Below, piece after piece: positions 45,821 to 57,100 of a DNA stretch of 64,000 nt. The translations under genes and the position numbers were made by a program. How positions within the stretch are numbered: the stretch's first letter is position 1; each line of letters begins with the position of its first letter. Source of the stretch: Cognataquiflexum aquatile (lineage in GTDB: Bacteria; Bacteroidota; Bacteroidia; Cytophagales; Cyclobacteriaceae); assembly GCF_003316845.1 (NCBI RefSeq), contig NZ_QMIK01000001.1, positions 558,001 through 622,000 on the forward strand. The letters are read 5' to 3'. Under the pieces are notes generated by a model. That model searched no databases. It had not been told where the DNA came from and saw only the letters and a list, made by a program, of their open reading frames with translations.

Positions 45821-46960
45821 TTATTTTTCTTTAAGCAGCACACAACAGGTGGTAAGATTATGCATCTCCAGATTTCCCCCGGTTGCCCGTGCCAGTTCTG
45901 CATTGCTAAACATGCCGACCATAGGCACATCCCACACGTTGCGCATGCCTTCAATTTCATCCCCAATCAAAGGACCCAGCGTAATGAATCTTCCTGCGCA
46001 ACTGAAAATAACCAATGCATCTGCTTCCTGCATTTCTGTTGCCTTCAACTCTTCGCAAGCTTTAATAACCTTATCGATCACATCAAAATCCGGAGGCAGA
46101 GAAAAGCGTACTTTGGAACCTTGCGGCACTGCTCCGCTGCAATAAAAGGAATGGTCACTCCAGTCTACCAAAAGACCGGGTCTCATGACCGGGTCCCCGA
46201 CTTCCCGTTGCAACTGCAACGGAAATTGAGCCGCCACCTCGATGGAAAATCCACCATTATCGGGTGTTATATTTTCTAGGCCACCATATTTGGCGGTCAG
46301 GTCGAGGACCGGAACATCATCCACAGTAAAAACATGATTGCCTTCACTCTTGGTTACAGTTCGTTCCGTTCCCACTGCTTTCCAACCACAGGTAGCCCTA
46401 CCCTTTATTTTTATTTTATTCTCATCAATCGCTAAGACGATAATACCTCTTTTAGATTCTTGATTGTTTGTGAAAACAAATTGATTGGTAAAAGAGAAAT
46501 CATCGCCTGCCATGCCACCGTAAATATTCACTTGCTTGCCTATGACATCTTCAAAGCCAAAAAGCAATTGCTCAGCATCGGTTTCCATATGGCTGCCTGC
46601 CATTAGAAATGCAGGATTGGAAAAATCCTTCAAAGCCTTATTTGCAATGCCTGCTGCCACTTCTCGGTAATTCTTTTGAGGGTATTCTTCAAAATAGATT
46701 TGGAAATATGCCGGATTCATGTCCAAAAGCATGATCGCTGCTTCTCCTAATACTACTTCTTCATCCATAAAACCTCCGTTTGTAGTAGCCCCAAAAATGG
46801 CCAGACCTGCTTCGTCCAATATCTCGCAGATAGCATGGCGGTCTTGTTTGACGGAAACAAAAGCAATGGCTAGGGTGGGTTTGAAACCATCCGCCATACT
46901 GGCCTCCAATTCAGTTTTAATTTCTTCAGGTGATGCGCCTTTGATTGATTTTGCTATCAT
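45821..46960 (-). CDS. FIST-domain sensory protein (NosP-like candidate), copy 1
   Basis: 379 residues, soluble. The N-terminal FIST domain (about 25-225; 'FKPTLAIAFVSVKQDRHAI', 'IYGGMAGDDFSFTNQFVFTN') and the C-terminal FIST_C domain (about 230-375; 'DALVIFSCAGRFITLGPLIGDEIEG') give the usual full-length architecture. The end reads EMHNLTTCCVLLKEK, with a His-x3-Thr-Cys-Cys pattern. FIST proteins are ligand-sensing modules. Some, named NosP, bind haem and nitric oxide and regulate a co-transcribed histidine kinase; that knowledge comes from other bacteria. Here the gene abuts the soluble kinase at 44795, matching that arrangement. Haem binding cannot be judged from sequence alone. Paralogue of the gene at 46985. 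Confidence 0.9.
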   Translation of the reverse strand: MIAKSIKGASPEEIKTELEASMADGFKPTLAIAFVSVKQDRHAICEILDEAGLAIFGATTNGGFMDEEVVLGEAAIMLLDMNPAYFQIYFEEYPQKNYREVAAGIANKALKDFSNPAFLMAGSHMETDAEQLLFGFEDVIGKQVNIYGGMAGDDFSFTNQFVFTNNQESKRGIIVLAIDENKIKIKGRATCGWKAVGTERTVTKSEGNHVFTVDDVPVLDLTAKYGGLENITPDNGGFSIEVAAQFPLQLQREVGDPVMRPGLLVDWSDHSFYCSGAVPQGSKVRFSLPPDFDVIDKVIKACEELKATEMQEADALVIFSCAGRFITLGPLIGDEIEGMRNVWDVPMVGMFSNAELARATGGNLEMHNLTTCCVLLKEK

Positions 46961-46984
46961 GGGTTCAGTGTTTTTTGAATAAAA

Positions 46985-48127
46985 CTATTTTTCTTTCAAT
47001 GCCACCCAGCAGCAGGTGTGGTTATGGAATTCATTGTTCCCGTTATCAGTCCTTCCAAATTCGCCGTAGGCAAAGAAACCTGCCATCGGAACCTTAAAGA
47101 CCTCTCTGATCCCATCGATTTCTTCACCCATCATGGGACCCAATAGTCCAAGCCTACCTGCGCACGAAAACATGAGTAATGCATCTGCTTCAGGCATCTC
47201 TTTCTTTTTGATCTTTTCGGCGTTTCTGCTTACCTCTTCAATGATTTCAAAATCCGGAGGAAGGGTAAATCTGATTTTATCACCTGCTTTGATCCCACTG
47301 CTTATCAAAATAGATTTTTCCTTCCAATTGAAAACACCCGTTGACCGCATCACGGGTTCACCCTGATCTCTTAACAGACTGAACACTATGATCCCGGGGT
47401 TGTAGGATTCAGCTTCCGCTTGGGTTAAATTAAGCCCAAGGTATTTTAAGACTATATCTGCAGCCGGCTGATTGTCTATCTCCATCATCCAGTCCCCGAC
47501 TACTTTTGTAACAGTTTTTACAGTGCCTACTTGTATCAGGCCGGAAGCCGACTGGCCTTTCACTAGAATTTTATCTCCGTTTAATGCAAGGAGAATTATT
47601 CCTCTTTTTGTGGATATTCCATTCGTAAATACCACAGTTTCATCAAAAATAAAATCATCACCCGCTCTGCCTCCCCATATCACAACATCTTTTCCAGTGA
47701 CCGCTTCAATCGCCCTAAGCATTGGCTCGCCTATGATGGATGAGTTCAGCACATCTATGCTGCTGGAGATTATAAAAGATGGATTTTTAAAGTGTTCTTT
47801 CGCTTTTTTGGCCATCTCTTCGGCAACTACCTCCGGATCTTTTTCTCTATAATCTTCAAGGAGAATCATAAAATTTGAAGGATCCATATCCAACAACAGG
47901 ATGGCTATTGTTCCGCTTCCTATTTCACCGTCAATGAACTCACCGCAACTGGTGGCTCCAAAAATCTTTATATCCTGTAGGTCAAGAAGATTGCATATCG
48001 CATCGATTTCTTGTTTTATGGAAACAAACACAATCGCCAAAGTTGGCCTGAATCCATCTTCCATACTTTTCTCTAAACCGATCTTAATCTCGGCGGTAGA
48101 ATTTCCTTTGATTGATTTTGCCTTCAT
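46985..48127 (-). CDS. FIST-domain sensory protein (NosP-like candidate), copy 2
   Basis: 380 residues, same architecture as the copy at 45821: FIST (about 25-225; 'FRPTLAIVFVSIKQEIDAI', 'IWGGRAGDDFIFDETVVFTN') and FIST_C (about 235-375; 'DALLMFSCAGRLGLLGPMMGEEIDG'). The end reads EFHNHTCCWVALKEK. The two copies diverge clearly, so the duplication is not recent and they may bind different ligands or partners. The ATG overlaps the stop of the 3,661-residue kinase by 4 bp, so translation is probably coupled to that kinase, giving two FIST-kinase neighbours within one operon. No signal peptide. Confidence 0.9.
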   Translation of the reverse strand: MKAKSIKGNSTAEIKIGLEKSMEDGFRPTLAIVFVSIKQEIDAICNLLDLQDIKIFGATSCGEFIDGEIGSGTIAILLLDMDPSNFMILLEDYREKDPEVVAEEMAKKAKEHFKNPSFIISSSIDVLNSSIIGEPMLRAIEAVTGKDVVIWGGRAGDDFIFDETVVFTNGISTKRGIILLALNGDKILVKGQSASGLIQVGTVKTVTKVVGDWMMEIDNQPAADIVLKYLGLNLTQAEAESYNPGIIVFSLLRDQGEPVMRSTGVFNWKEKSILISSGIKAGDKIRFTLPPDFEIIEEVSRNAEKIKKKEMPEADALLMFSCAGRLGLLGPMMGEEIDGIREVFKVPMAGFFAYGEFGRTDNGNNEFHNHTCCWVALKEK

Positions 48128-51100
48128 TTGGTCAGTTTTATGATAAATTTTGTACCCTTATTCACAGAAGTTTCGATTTCCAATTCCCCTCCATGCGCCT
48201 TGATAATATCATGGGTGATACTCAGCCCAAGCCCTGTGCCTTCGGTTCCTTTTTTAGTGGTAAAGAAAGGCTGCAGGATTTTGTCTTTGATGTCGTCGGG
48301 GATGCCGGGACCGTTGTCGGAGACTTCGATGGTTATTTTATCTCCCTGCTTTTTGGTGCTTACTCTTAGAGACGCAGCATGCAGCGTCTTTACGGACTTC
48401 ATCGCATCAAAAGCATTGTTACACAGGTTGATGATTACTCTGGAAAAGTCCTCTTTGATCAGGGATACTTCCTTTATCTCCGGGTCCAAGTCCAGGATTA
48501 TATCGACATTGATCGGATTTTTTCCAGCCCGCATTCCATGAAAACTCAGGTTGACATACTCTTGGATCAGGGCATTGAGGTCGGTAGCTTCTTTTTTGCC
48601 CGTTCCTCCTCTTGAATGCTGCAGCATAGAAGTCACGATGCCATTGGCTCTCGATCCATGTTCGTGGACTTTTTTTAGGTTGGACTTGATATCTTCCAGA
48701 TTTTCCCTGATCAGCGTCTCGTCTCTCGCTTCCCGCTTCTCCATCTCTTCCAATGTTTCCTCAATTATTTCAATTGAAACCTCAGAGAAGTTGTTGACAA
48801 AATTCAGCGGATTCTTGATCTCGTGGGCGATACCGGCGGTGAGTTGACCGAGGGAAGCAAGTTTTTCTTGCTGTACAAGTTGGGATTGGGTGGCTTTGAG
48901 TTCGCTCATGGCGGATTCTATTTCCGCTTTGGCCTGCTCGAGCTTCACAAAATCCTCAAAGCGGGCATAGGCAATAGAAAAGGCCTTGGCCAGTACCTGA
49001 ACCAATTCCAAATCCTTATCATCCAGAGGATATACTGCACCTACATAGATCATCCCTTGAGTAAATGGAACAAAATGGAGGTCTAGGGATTCCGGAGGTG
49101 CTGCTGACCCCTGGTAGGTATTGCTGTCCTGAATCTGATCCAGTTCCATCAATTGGTTGATCCATTGGATAAAGTCCTCTTTGTTCCAATGCTGCTTAAA
49201 CACCTCTCCTTTTCGCCAGGCCTCCACTGTCTGATAAGTAAGTTCGCTTGCCTGATAGGGAAGCCTCAAAACCCCAAGCGAATTGCCCTCCGGTGAGGAA
49301 AGATAGGCTTCAACGATTTTTTGTTTTTCTTGGATAATAAAAACACCGCAACGGATAAATGGAACCCCCAGTACGGTCAGTTCTTTAAAGATCAGCGGAG
49401 TTATTCTGTCGAGGTCTTCCGCGTTGCGCATGGATGAAATGTCGGCGCGAACACGGTCCAAAGATGCCTGTCGCATGGCAGCGCGGGCACTGGATTGGGC
49501 CATTTGAATATCCCTGAAACGGGTGTAGGCGAAAGAAAATACCGTCGTGGCCCTTTTCAAAAGGTCCCAGCTTTCTTTGGAAATCTCCCCCGGAGCAGCG
49601 GCACCGATGTAGCCATTGGAAAATTTGTACAAATGATAAGTTCGATCTGGAATTGTCTCTCCATAAAAATTGCTGGTCCCAAACAGGTCGGATTTTTCTT
49701 CACAATACCGGATCCATTCTATCCTTTCCTCACCCTGCATCAGAATGGAGGTTTGTTTTGCTTTGGAGCGGTAAAATTCATCCATCTTTTGGCCCACCCA
49801 GGTATCCTGAAGGTCAATAACCATTTGGTCGGTAATTGCTTTATCAGGGTTATCCGGATTTTTTATGGTAAACCAACATTGGGTCAACCCGCTGCTTTCA
49901 TCCTGAATGTAGATGGAACTGGTTTCCAATTCCTCCACGCCCAATGCCCCCATTTCTTCCCTGAGCAGTCGGGCCACTTCAATCAACTCATCGGGACTTT
50001 GCATAGCCAGAGAGCGCGAGCGGACTTTTTCCAATGCGGCTTCAATTTGGGCTTCCCTAGCTTGTTTTTCCGCTTTTTGCAGATCTAGGTACCTACGGTA
50101 TGTTTGTCCAAAAACTTTCACAAACCGTGAGAAGACTGCAGCGGATTCATTAGAAATCGGCTGGACTGAGAATATATACAAGCAGCCTTCTTCGAAAAAG
50201 AAATCGGTATGTTCTATTACTTCAAGGGAAGAGAAATAGTCTTTTCTGATTTTGTACCTGGGCTGGTTGACGATGGATTCGGCGTAAAGCTGTTTATCCT
50301 CGCCTTCGAGGGTGTAGTGAAACGTTTCCTTTCGATCAAGCCAACTTTGGTAGACATTCCTGAGTAGCGCATGCGGTCGCATATCCAGATAGCCGATGGT
50401 CAACTCGGTTTTGCCTGTTGACTTTTCGGCGGTCCACACTTCCATCATTTCATGGGGTTGCATAATGCCTATGCCGCAGCGGTCATGGGAACTTAAAACC
50501 CCGAGAGCGGAAAGTTCATCAAAAAGCGTGGCCACACTTTCACCTACATCTCTGCTGTTGTGCATAGCCATGGTTTTGCTACGAAGCCGTTCCAGCGCCG
50601 CTTCTACTTGCGCCTCTCTTGCCTGTGCTTCGGCTTTTTGGAGATCGAGGAAGCGCACGTAGGCCTGCTCAAATACATTGGCTGAGCGGCGGAGTAAATT
50701 TCTTGACACCTCATCTGGTTCACCATAGGTTACCATCACTAGTGCTCCGCCAGAAAAATCGGCAACCGCCCAGTTGCCCTTTAATTGCTTCAACGGCTTT
50801 TTTCCAAGAGAATCCAAAATGGATGCGTGTAGTTCTGGTGCATGTTTCTTCAACACCTTAAACCATTCCGCCATTTTTTCTCCTTCATTTACCAGGACAT
50901 AGTCTTTGGTTCCGATGGTATAGTGGTGCATCATTTCATCTGTGATGCGAATTCCCCTTTTTGGAAAGTGTGCCTGTGACTGAACTATTTTGGCCTCCGA
51001 ACCTGGCGCCTTCATAGCGCTCCAGGATTCAAAAGAATCTTCACCATAGCCATACAAATGAATGGCGCAAACTTCCAGGTCTTTTTGACCAAGCAATCCC

Positions 51101-54100
51101 ATTTGTTTTCTCAACTCCAAGGCAACTTCTTTTAATTCCTGTGAGTTGTGCATGGCCATAGCCCTGCTTCTAACCCTTTCCAAAGCCGCTTCGATCTGCG
51201 CTTCTCTTGCCTGCGCTTCGGCTTTTTGAAGGTCGAGAAAGCGGGTGTAGGTTTGGTTAAAAACCGAGGTAAACCGATCCACGATTCCGGCATGGGCTTC
51301 CGGTAAAGGAGAAATGCTGCTAGCTATCAGACAACCAAAATCATCCGATGAAATGGTCAGATGAATGGATTCTACAGCAGCCATGTCAGCTTTGATAAAA
51401 TCCGGCAATTGGGCGAGTTCAGTTTGTGAAAAAAGGTATTCATCACAACTCTTTTTTTCTTCCCCCTCCAGCAGGTAATGCCACTTTTTACGTTTGGTCC
51501 GCCAACCTTCCAAATAGGCTTGATGGGAAGGATGGGGGTTATTCTCCACCAAAAATCCATTATTGGAAAGCAAGCCCTCTTTGCCAGTGAGGTACCAAGT
51601 GATGCCTAAGGTCTCGGGATTGACGGTCTGGATCAGGCATCGATCAAGTTGCGCATCGAGTTTGATCAACTCTGTAAATACCACATAGACCACTTTGCTC
51701 AAATCCTGAGAGGTATGCATAGCCAAGGAGGTTGATCTGACTCGTTCCAACGATGCTTCGATCTGCGCTTCTCTTGCCTGGGCTTCTGCTTTTTGGAGAT
51801 CAAGAAAGCGGGTGTAGGTAAGGCTGAATACAGAAGCAAAGCGTTGTAACAAGTCACTTACTTCATCCGCTACTGGCTCTGAAGTGGAAAGATTTAGCCA
51901 TCCATGGGAGAAGTATGCTACGTTATGAAATCTTCGCCCTTGAAGATGATTCGTAGAAATTGGCATTCCCAATTCTTGCAGCAGATAAGCAATCCATTCT
52001 TTCAATTCAGGGCCCTGCAATTCAATAAGGCTAGATTTCTTTCCGGATTTCCAGTCTGCATAAAGATGCCGGATGGTGGTTTTCTCTTTTAGGTTTGCCA
52101 CGGGCTTCACTGTCAATTGCGTTCCGGCCTGATCAGTTGCCCAAACCTGATAGCTTTGGTTTGGTTCATCAATCACACAAATACTGATTCGGTCTGGCAT
52201 CCCTCCCAATTGACTGACTTGTGTAAATAATACCTCGGCAACTTCGGATAGCTCCTCACTTTTAAACATTGCCATGGTGCGGCTGCGCACTCTTTCTAAT
52301 GCTGCCTCTATCTTTGCTTCTCTAGCTTGGGCTTCTGCTTTTTGGAGATCGAGGAAGCGCGTATAGGTTTGGTCGAAGACTTTGGCAAAGCGTTTGAAAA
52401 TATCATGGGATTCAGGAACGGGCTCATACGTAATAAACAATAAAAACCCTTTGGAGAAATAGGCCTGATGCATAATCTGGAAGGAGGGTAATGGATGTCC
52501 TGCTTCAATAATGGAATCCAAAATCTCACCCACGACAGGCAGTTCCCGCATATACCGGTAATGTTGCTCCAATTCTTTACCTCCCAGTTCGACCACATGC
52601 AGATCCTTGCCTTTTTCTGCACCTTCCCTCATTTGGATAAACAATTTATCTTCAGTAGTAGGGGCAGTGAAAGGCGGTTGCAAAACCCCTTCACTACTCA
52701 TCCATAAAGTAACTGCCGACTTTCCTTCCTTTTCAGTGGGCAGGTCCTCCTTCCAGGTACAATATCCTGCACTCCATGCAGGCATGCCCAATGACTGAAT
52801 CTGTTGGAAAAGCAAGTTGGCCGCTTCGGGAAGCTCCTGACTTTTCTGCATGGACATGGTTCTTGCCCTCACTCTTTCCAATGCCAATTGAATCTGGGCT
52901 TCACGGCCTTGTGCTTCCGCTTTTTGGAGATCGAGGAAGCGGGTGTATGCTTGCTCGAAGACTCTGCCAAAACGTTCGAGGATTTCTAGTTCGTCCTCAG
53001 ATATGGGATTTAGACTCACCGTCTGTAATCCGCTATATTTAAAGAATGTAAAGCCAACTACATATCGGTCAAGGGCTTTATTCGCTTCCTGGACGTGCTT
53101 TGGGAATCTTCGGAATTCAGTTTCTGAGTAGAGGTACTCATCGTAGATTTTTTTCTCTTTTCCCTCTATGGTGTAGACAAATCGCTTTTTTTGAGCTTTC
53201 CAGGCATCCCACATGGCGTGATGAAAGGGATAATCTTCAAACTTCATGTAATAGGATTCCGGATCTTTCCCCGTTTCAGGGTTTGCTGCCCATACGGTAT
53301 TGCTCATGTCCTGTTCATCGATAAGATTGATGATACAGAACGTAAGGGTAAATTCAAGACTGGTGAACTCTCTCAGCAGCGTGTCTACCACCGCAGATAG
53401 TTCGGAGGAATGGTGCATGGCCAAACTTCTGGACCGAACCCGCTCCAAAGCCGCTTCGATCTGCGCTTCTCTTGCCTGTGCTTCGGCTTTTTGCAGATCG
53501 AGGAAGCGGGTGTAAACTTGTTCAAAGGTTTTACCAAATCGTTTGAGCACTTCATTTTCTTCCTCTGTATAAGGAGTGTTTGAGTAGTTTTGGATGGCCA
53601 GCGAAACATTTTCCATGAAGACTACAGCCCGGTACATACCCGGACTTTCAAAAATTAATTTTTGTCTTTCTGCAGGAATATTTTTGATATGCTGGAAGAA
53701 GTGCCGGAAAAATTGATTTTTATCCTCGTAGGATAACTGCTGTGTAATAAATGATAGCCCTCTTTTCTTTGCTTCCTTAATTGAATTAAATAAAGGACTG
53801 TCAACGTAGGGAATATTCAGCAATATGGAGTAGGGCTGACCGGGTGCTGCTGTCCAAAGGTTGAGGTCATCGTTCTCCTTATAATTAGGGTCAAATTGCG
53901 CTGAGTCAATTTTGAAATTTAATAAGCGAAATTGCTCAAACAATAACTGAATAACTTCTTTGAGTTCTTCACTCTTGTGCATGGCCATCGATCTTGATCT
54001 AACTCTTTCCAGTGCTGCTTCTATCTGTGCCTCCCGTGCCTGTGCTTCTGCTTTTTGCAGATCTCGGTAGCGAAGGTAAGTTTGTGAAAACACCGAAGTA

Positions 54101-57100
54101 AATCGTTTCATCACCGGCTGCTGTGGTTCCGTATGGGGCTGGAGCGAGTAGGCCCAAATAGCTCCTTCATTAAAAAAATAAAACTGACAATGCATGTCGG
54201 GCAATTCCCGCAGGGGCTGCGACAAATAGCCGGGGGCGGTGTTTATTAGGTCAATATATTTTTGCTTGTCTTTTCCGGAAAGGTGGTAGTATAAATATCC
54301 AGTCTTGTTTCGCCATGCATCATACATTAACTGCCATAGCTTATGCGCATTCATATCTAATGTGCCAGATGCTTTCACCATTTTACCTAGCGATTTATCC
54401 GGATGGGTCTCTTCCACGTTGGTTACCGACCACACATCCATCGTTTTGTTGGTATCGATTATGGCTATGCCGCAGCGAACATTTTCTATGCTTTGTCTGT
54501 CCAGTTCACTGAACAAAGTAGCAATGGCACTACTTACATCCTCACTGTTGTGCATGGCCATGGTTTTGGCTCGCACTCTTTCCAGCGCAGCTTCGATCTG
54601 TGCTTCTCTCGCCTGGGCTTCTGCTTTTTGCAAATCGAGAAAGCGGGTGTAGGTTTGGCTAAATACTTTGGCAAAGCGGACCAGCAGCTGCATGGTTTCA
54701 CTGGGCATCATCTCATGTGCACTGATGAGCAACAATCCATGAGAAAAAAAGGCACCGTGGTGCACTCTTCGCCCATTCATGTTTGAGTCATCTATGGGCA
54801 TCTTCACTTCATCCCTTACAAAGGAAACCCATTCTTTCAAGGCCTCGCCCGAGAGGTCAACCATAATGCTGTCTTTGCCTTCCTTCCACGCGGTAAAAAA
54901 TTGTGCGATGGTGGGTTGTAGAATGGAGGAATTAAATTGACGGGCTAATTGGCTACCCATTTGGTCGGTCACCCACCAATCAATGACCTGCAATTCTTCT
55001 TTGATGATGCCAATGGCAATTCGGTCGGGAATTTTTCCCAATTCAGCAAATTGTTCGAATAGCACTTGGGCTGTTTCGGGCAACTGCTCACTGTTGTGCA
55101 TGGCCATGGTTTTGGCTCGCACTCTTTCCAGCGCAGCTTCGATCTGCGCTTCTCTTGCCTGTGCCTCTGCTTTTTGGAGATCTAGGAAGCGGGAGTAGGT
55201 TTGTTCAAAAACTTTGGCGAAGCGTTGAAGTATAGAAAATTGATTTTCTGAAAGTGGTAAATAGTCAACCGCTTCCAACAGTCCATACTTCATAGTAGCA
55301 TGAGAGAAAACGCCAACATTCTCATTGAGAATCCAATTTTTAGTTTTTTCGTCAGTCTTTTTGAAATCAGTTTTCTCGAAGAGAGCCCGATCCATTTTGT
55401 GCTTCTCCTCATCTCTCATTTCAATAACCAACAGAGGCTCCTGTGCCTTCCAGGCTTTCCAGACGCGATCAAAAAAATCATGTATGCTGGGTGAAACATT
55501 AAGGCACTCGGGAACTGATGATTGCACCGGGTTGGTATGCCAGTACTCTAAATAGCCTGACTTTTCGTTACATAAAATTAGTTCGCAGCCACCTCTGGCA
55601 AATCCAAACGATTCCATTTGATCATATAGCACGGAAACCACTTCGCGCAATTCCTCACTATTATGCATGGCCAAAGAGCGGCTACGAACTCTTTCCAATG
55701 CCGCTTCTATCTGCGCTTCCCTTGCCTGTGCTTCGGCTTTTTGGAGATCGAGAAAACGGACATAAGCTTGTTCGAATACAATTCCAAACCTTTTTAAGGT
55801 TGCATTTTGATCATTGCTGTAAGGAGCAAGTGCATAATTTCCAACCGTGAGAATGGTATGCTTCATCAGCGATTGGGAACGTGCAAACCCAGATGTGCTC
55901 AATAAGAATTTTTTATTCTCTTCAGGTAGATTACCCAATTCAGAATGATCAAACATATGCTGTAAGAACTCCTGATTTTCTTCGCGGGAAAGTATATCCA
56001 CATTAAAGTCTTTCCCCGCTCTTCTCGCTTGGAAAGGATTATTAAAGGCCGGATTATTTATGTAGGGAACTTTCATCAAAATCGGCCTCGATAATGAAGG
56101 AGAAGCCAACCAAAAATTGAGGCCCATTTGGGAGGTATCAAATCCAAAACTTACATTTTCAAATCTGAATTGAAGCAATTGTAGCTGCTCGGAAACTACT
56201 AAAATGACATTTTCCAGGTCTTCACTGTTATGCATTGCCAACGATCGCGAACGAACCCTCTCCAATGCCGCCTCAATCTGTGCTTCTCTTGCCTGTGCTT
56301 CTGCTTTTTGGAGATCGAGAAAGCGGGTGTAGGTTTGCTGAAATACTTTTACAAACCGCAGCATAATGTCAATTTGTTCTGCAGATAATCTGGTGCCGCC
56401 TACAATCAATAAATAACCTTCTTTAAAATAAAAATTATGAAGGAACAATCTTGCCGGTGAAATGGCAATCAGTTGTTCAGCATTCAGTGTAAAGTTGGTA
56501 CTGCGTTCGGCAATAAAAGTCTGGTGTTTGATAGTTTCTTCTTCATCCATTTCAATGATGAAAAAAGGATTGCCTGTTTTCCAGTTCTCCACCACTTGTT
56601 GCATGTGGCTGGTTTCATTATGCGGAATGATAACCGGAAGCGACATTATTTTTTTTGTAGATGGATCAGGTGTATAATTCAACCCGTTTTTTTCTTCCTT
56701 ATCCATTAACACAAAACCTGCAGTTAGGCTTTCAATACCCAGCTTTTGCATTTCTGAAAAAAGAATTTCACCAGCTTCAAGCAACTCATCGCTTTTATGC
56801 ATTGCCATGCTTCTGCTTCGTACTCTTTCCAAAGCCGCTTCAATCTGCGCTTCCTTGGCCTGTGCTTCTGCTTTTTGAAGGTCGAGGTATCTTTTATAAG
56901 CCAAGTCAAATACTGAAGCAGCACGTCTTTGGAGGTAGCGGCCTTCATCAGACACTTCCTCTCGGGTGACTGACAACAAGGCTCCCCCTGAGAAGGTAGA
57001 AAAATGGTGGTATCCGATTGCGGGTATTACACCACCCCAGGATTTTTTGATATCGGGAGATTTTTCAATCAACAATAGCACCCAATCCCTGAGTTGCTCC

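Noticed and set aside
49495-50088. Plus-strand 197-codon ORF within the giant kinase
   Set aside because: It is fully antisense to an intact, conserved coding frame and has no recognisable domain.
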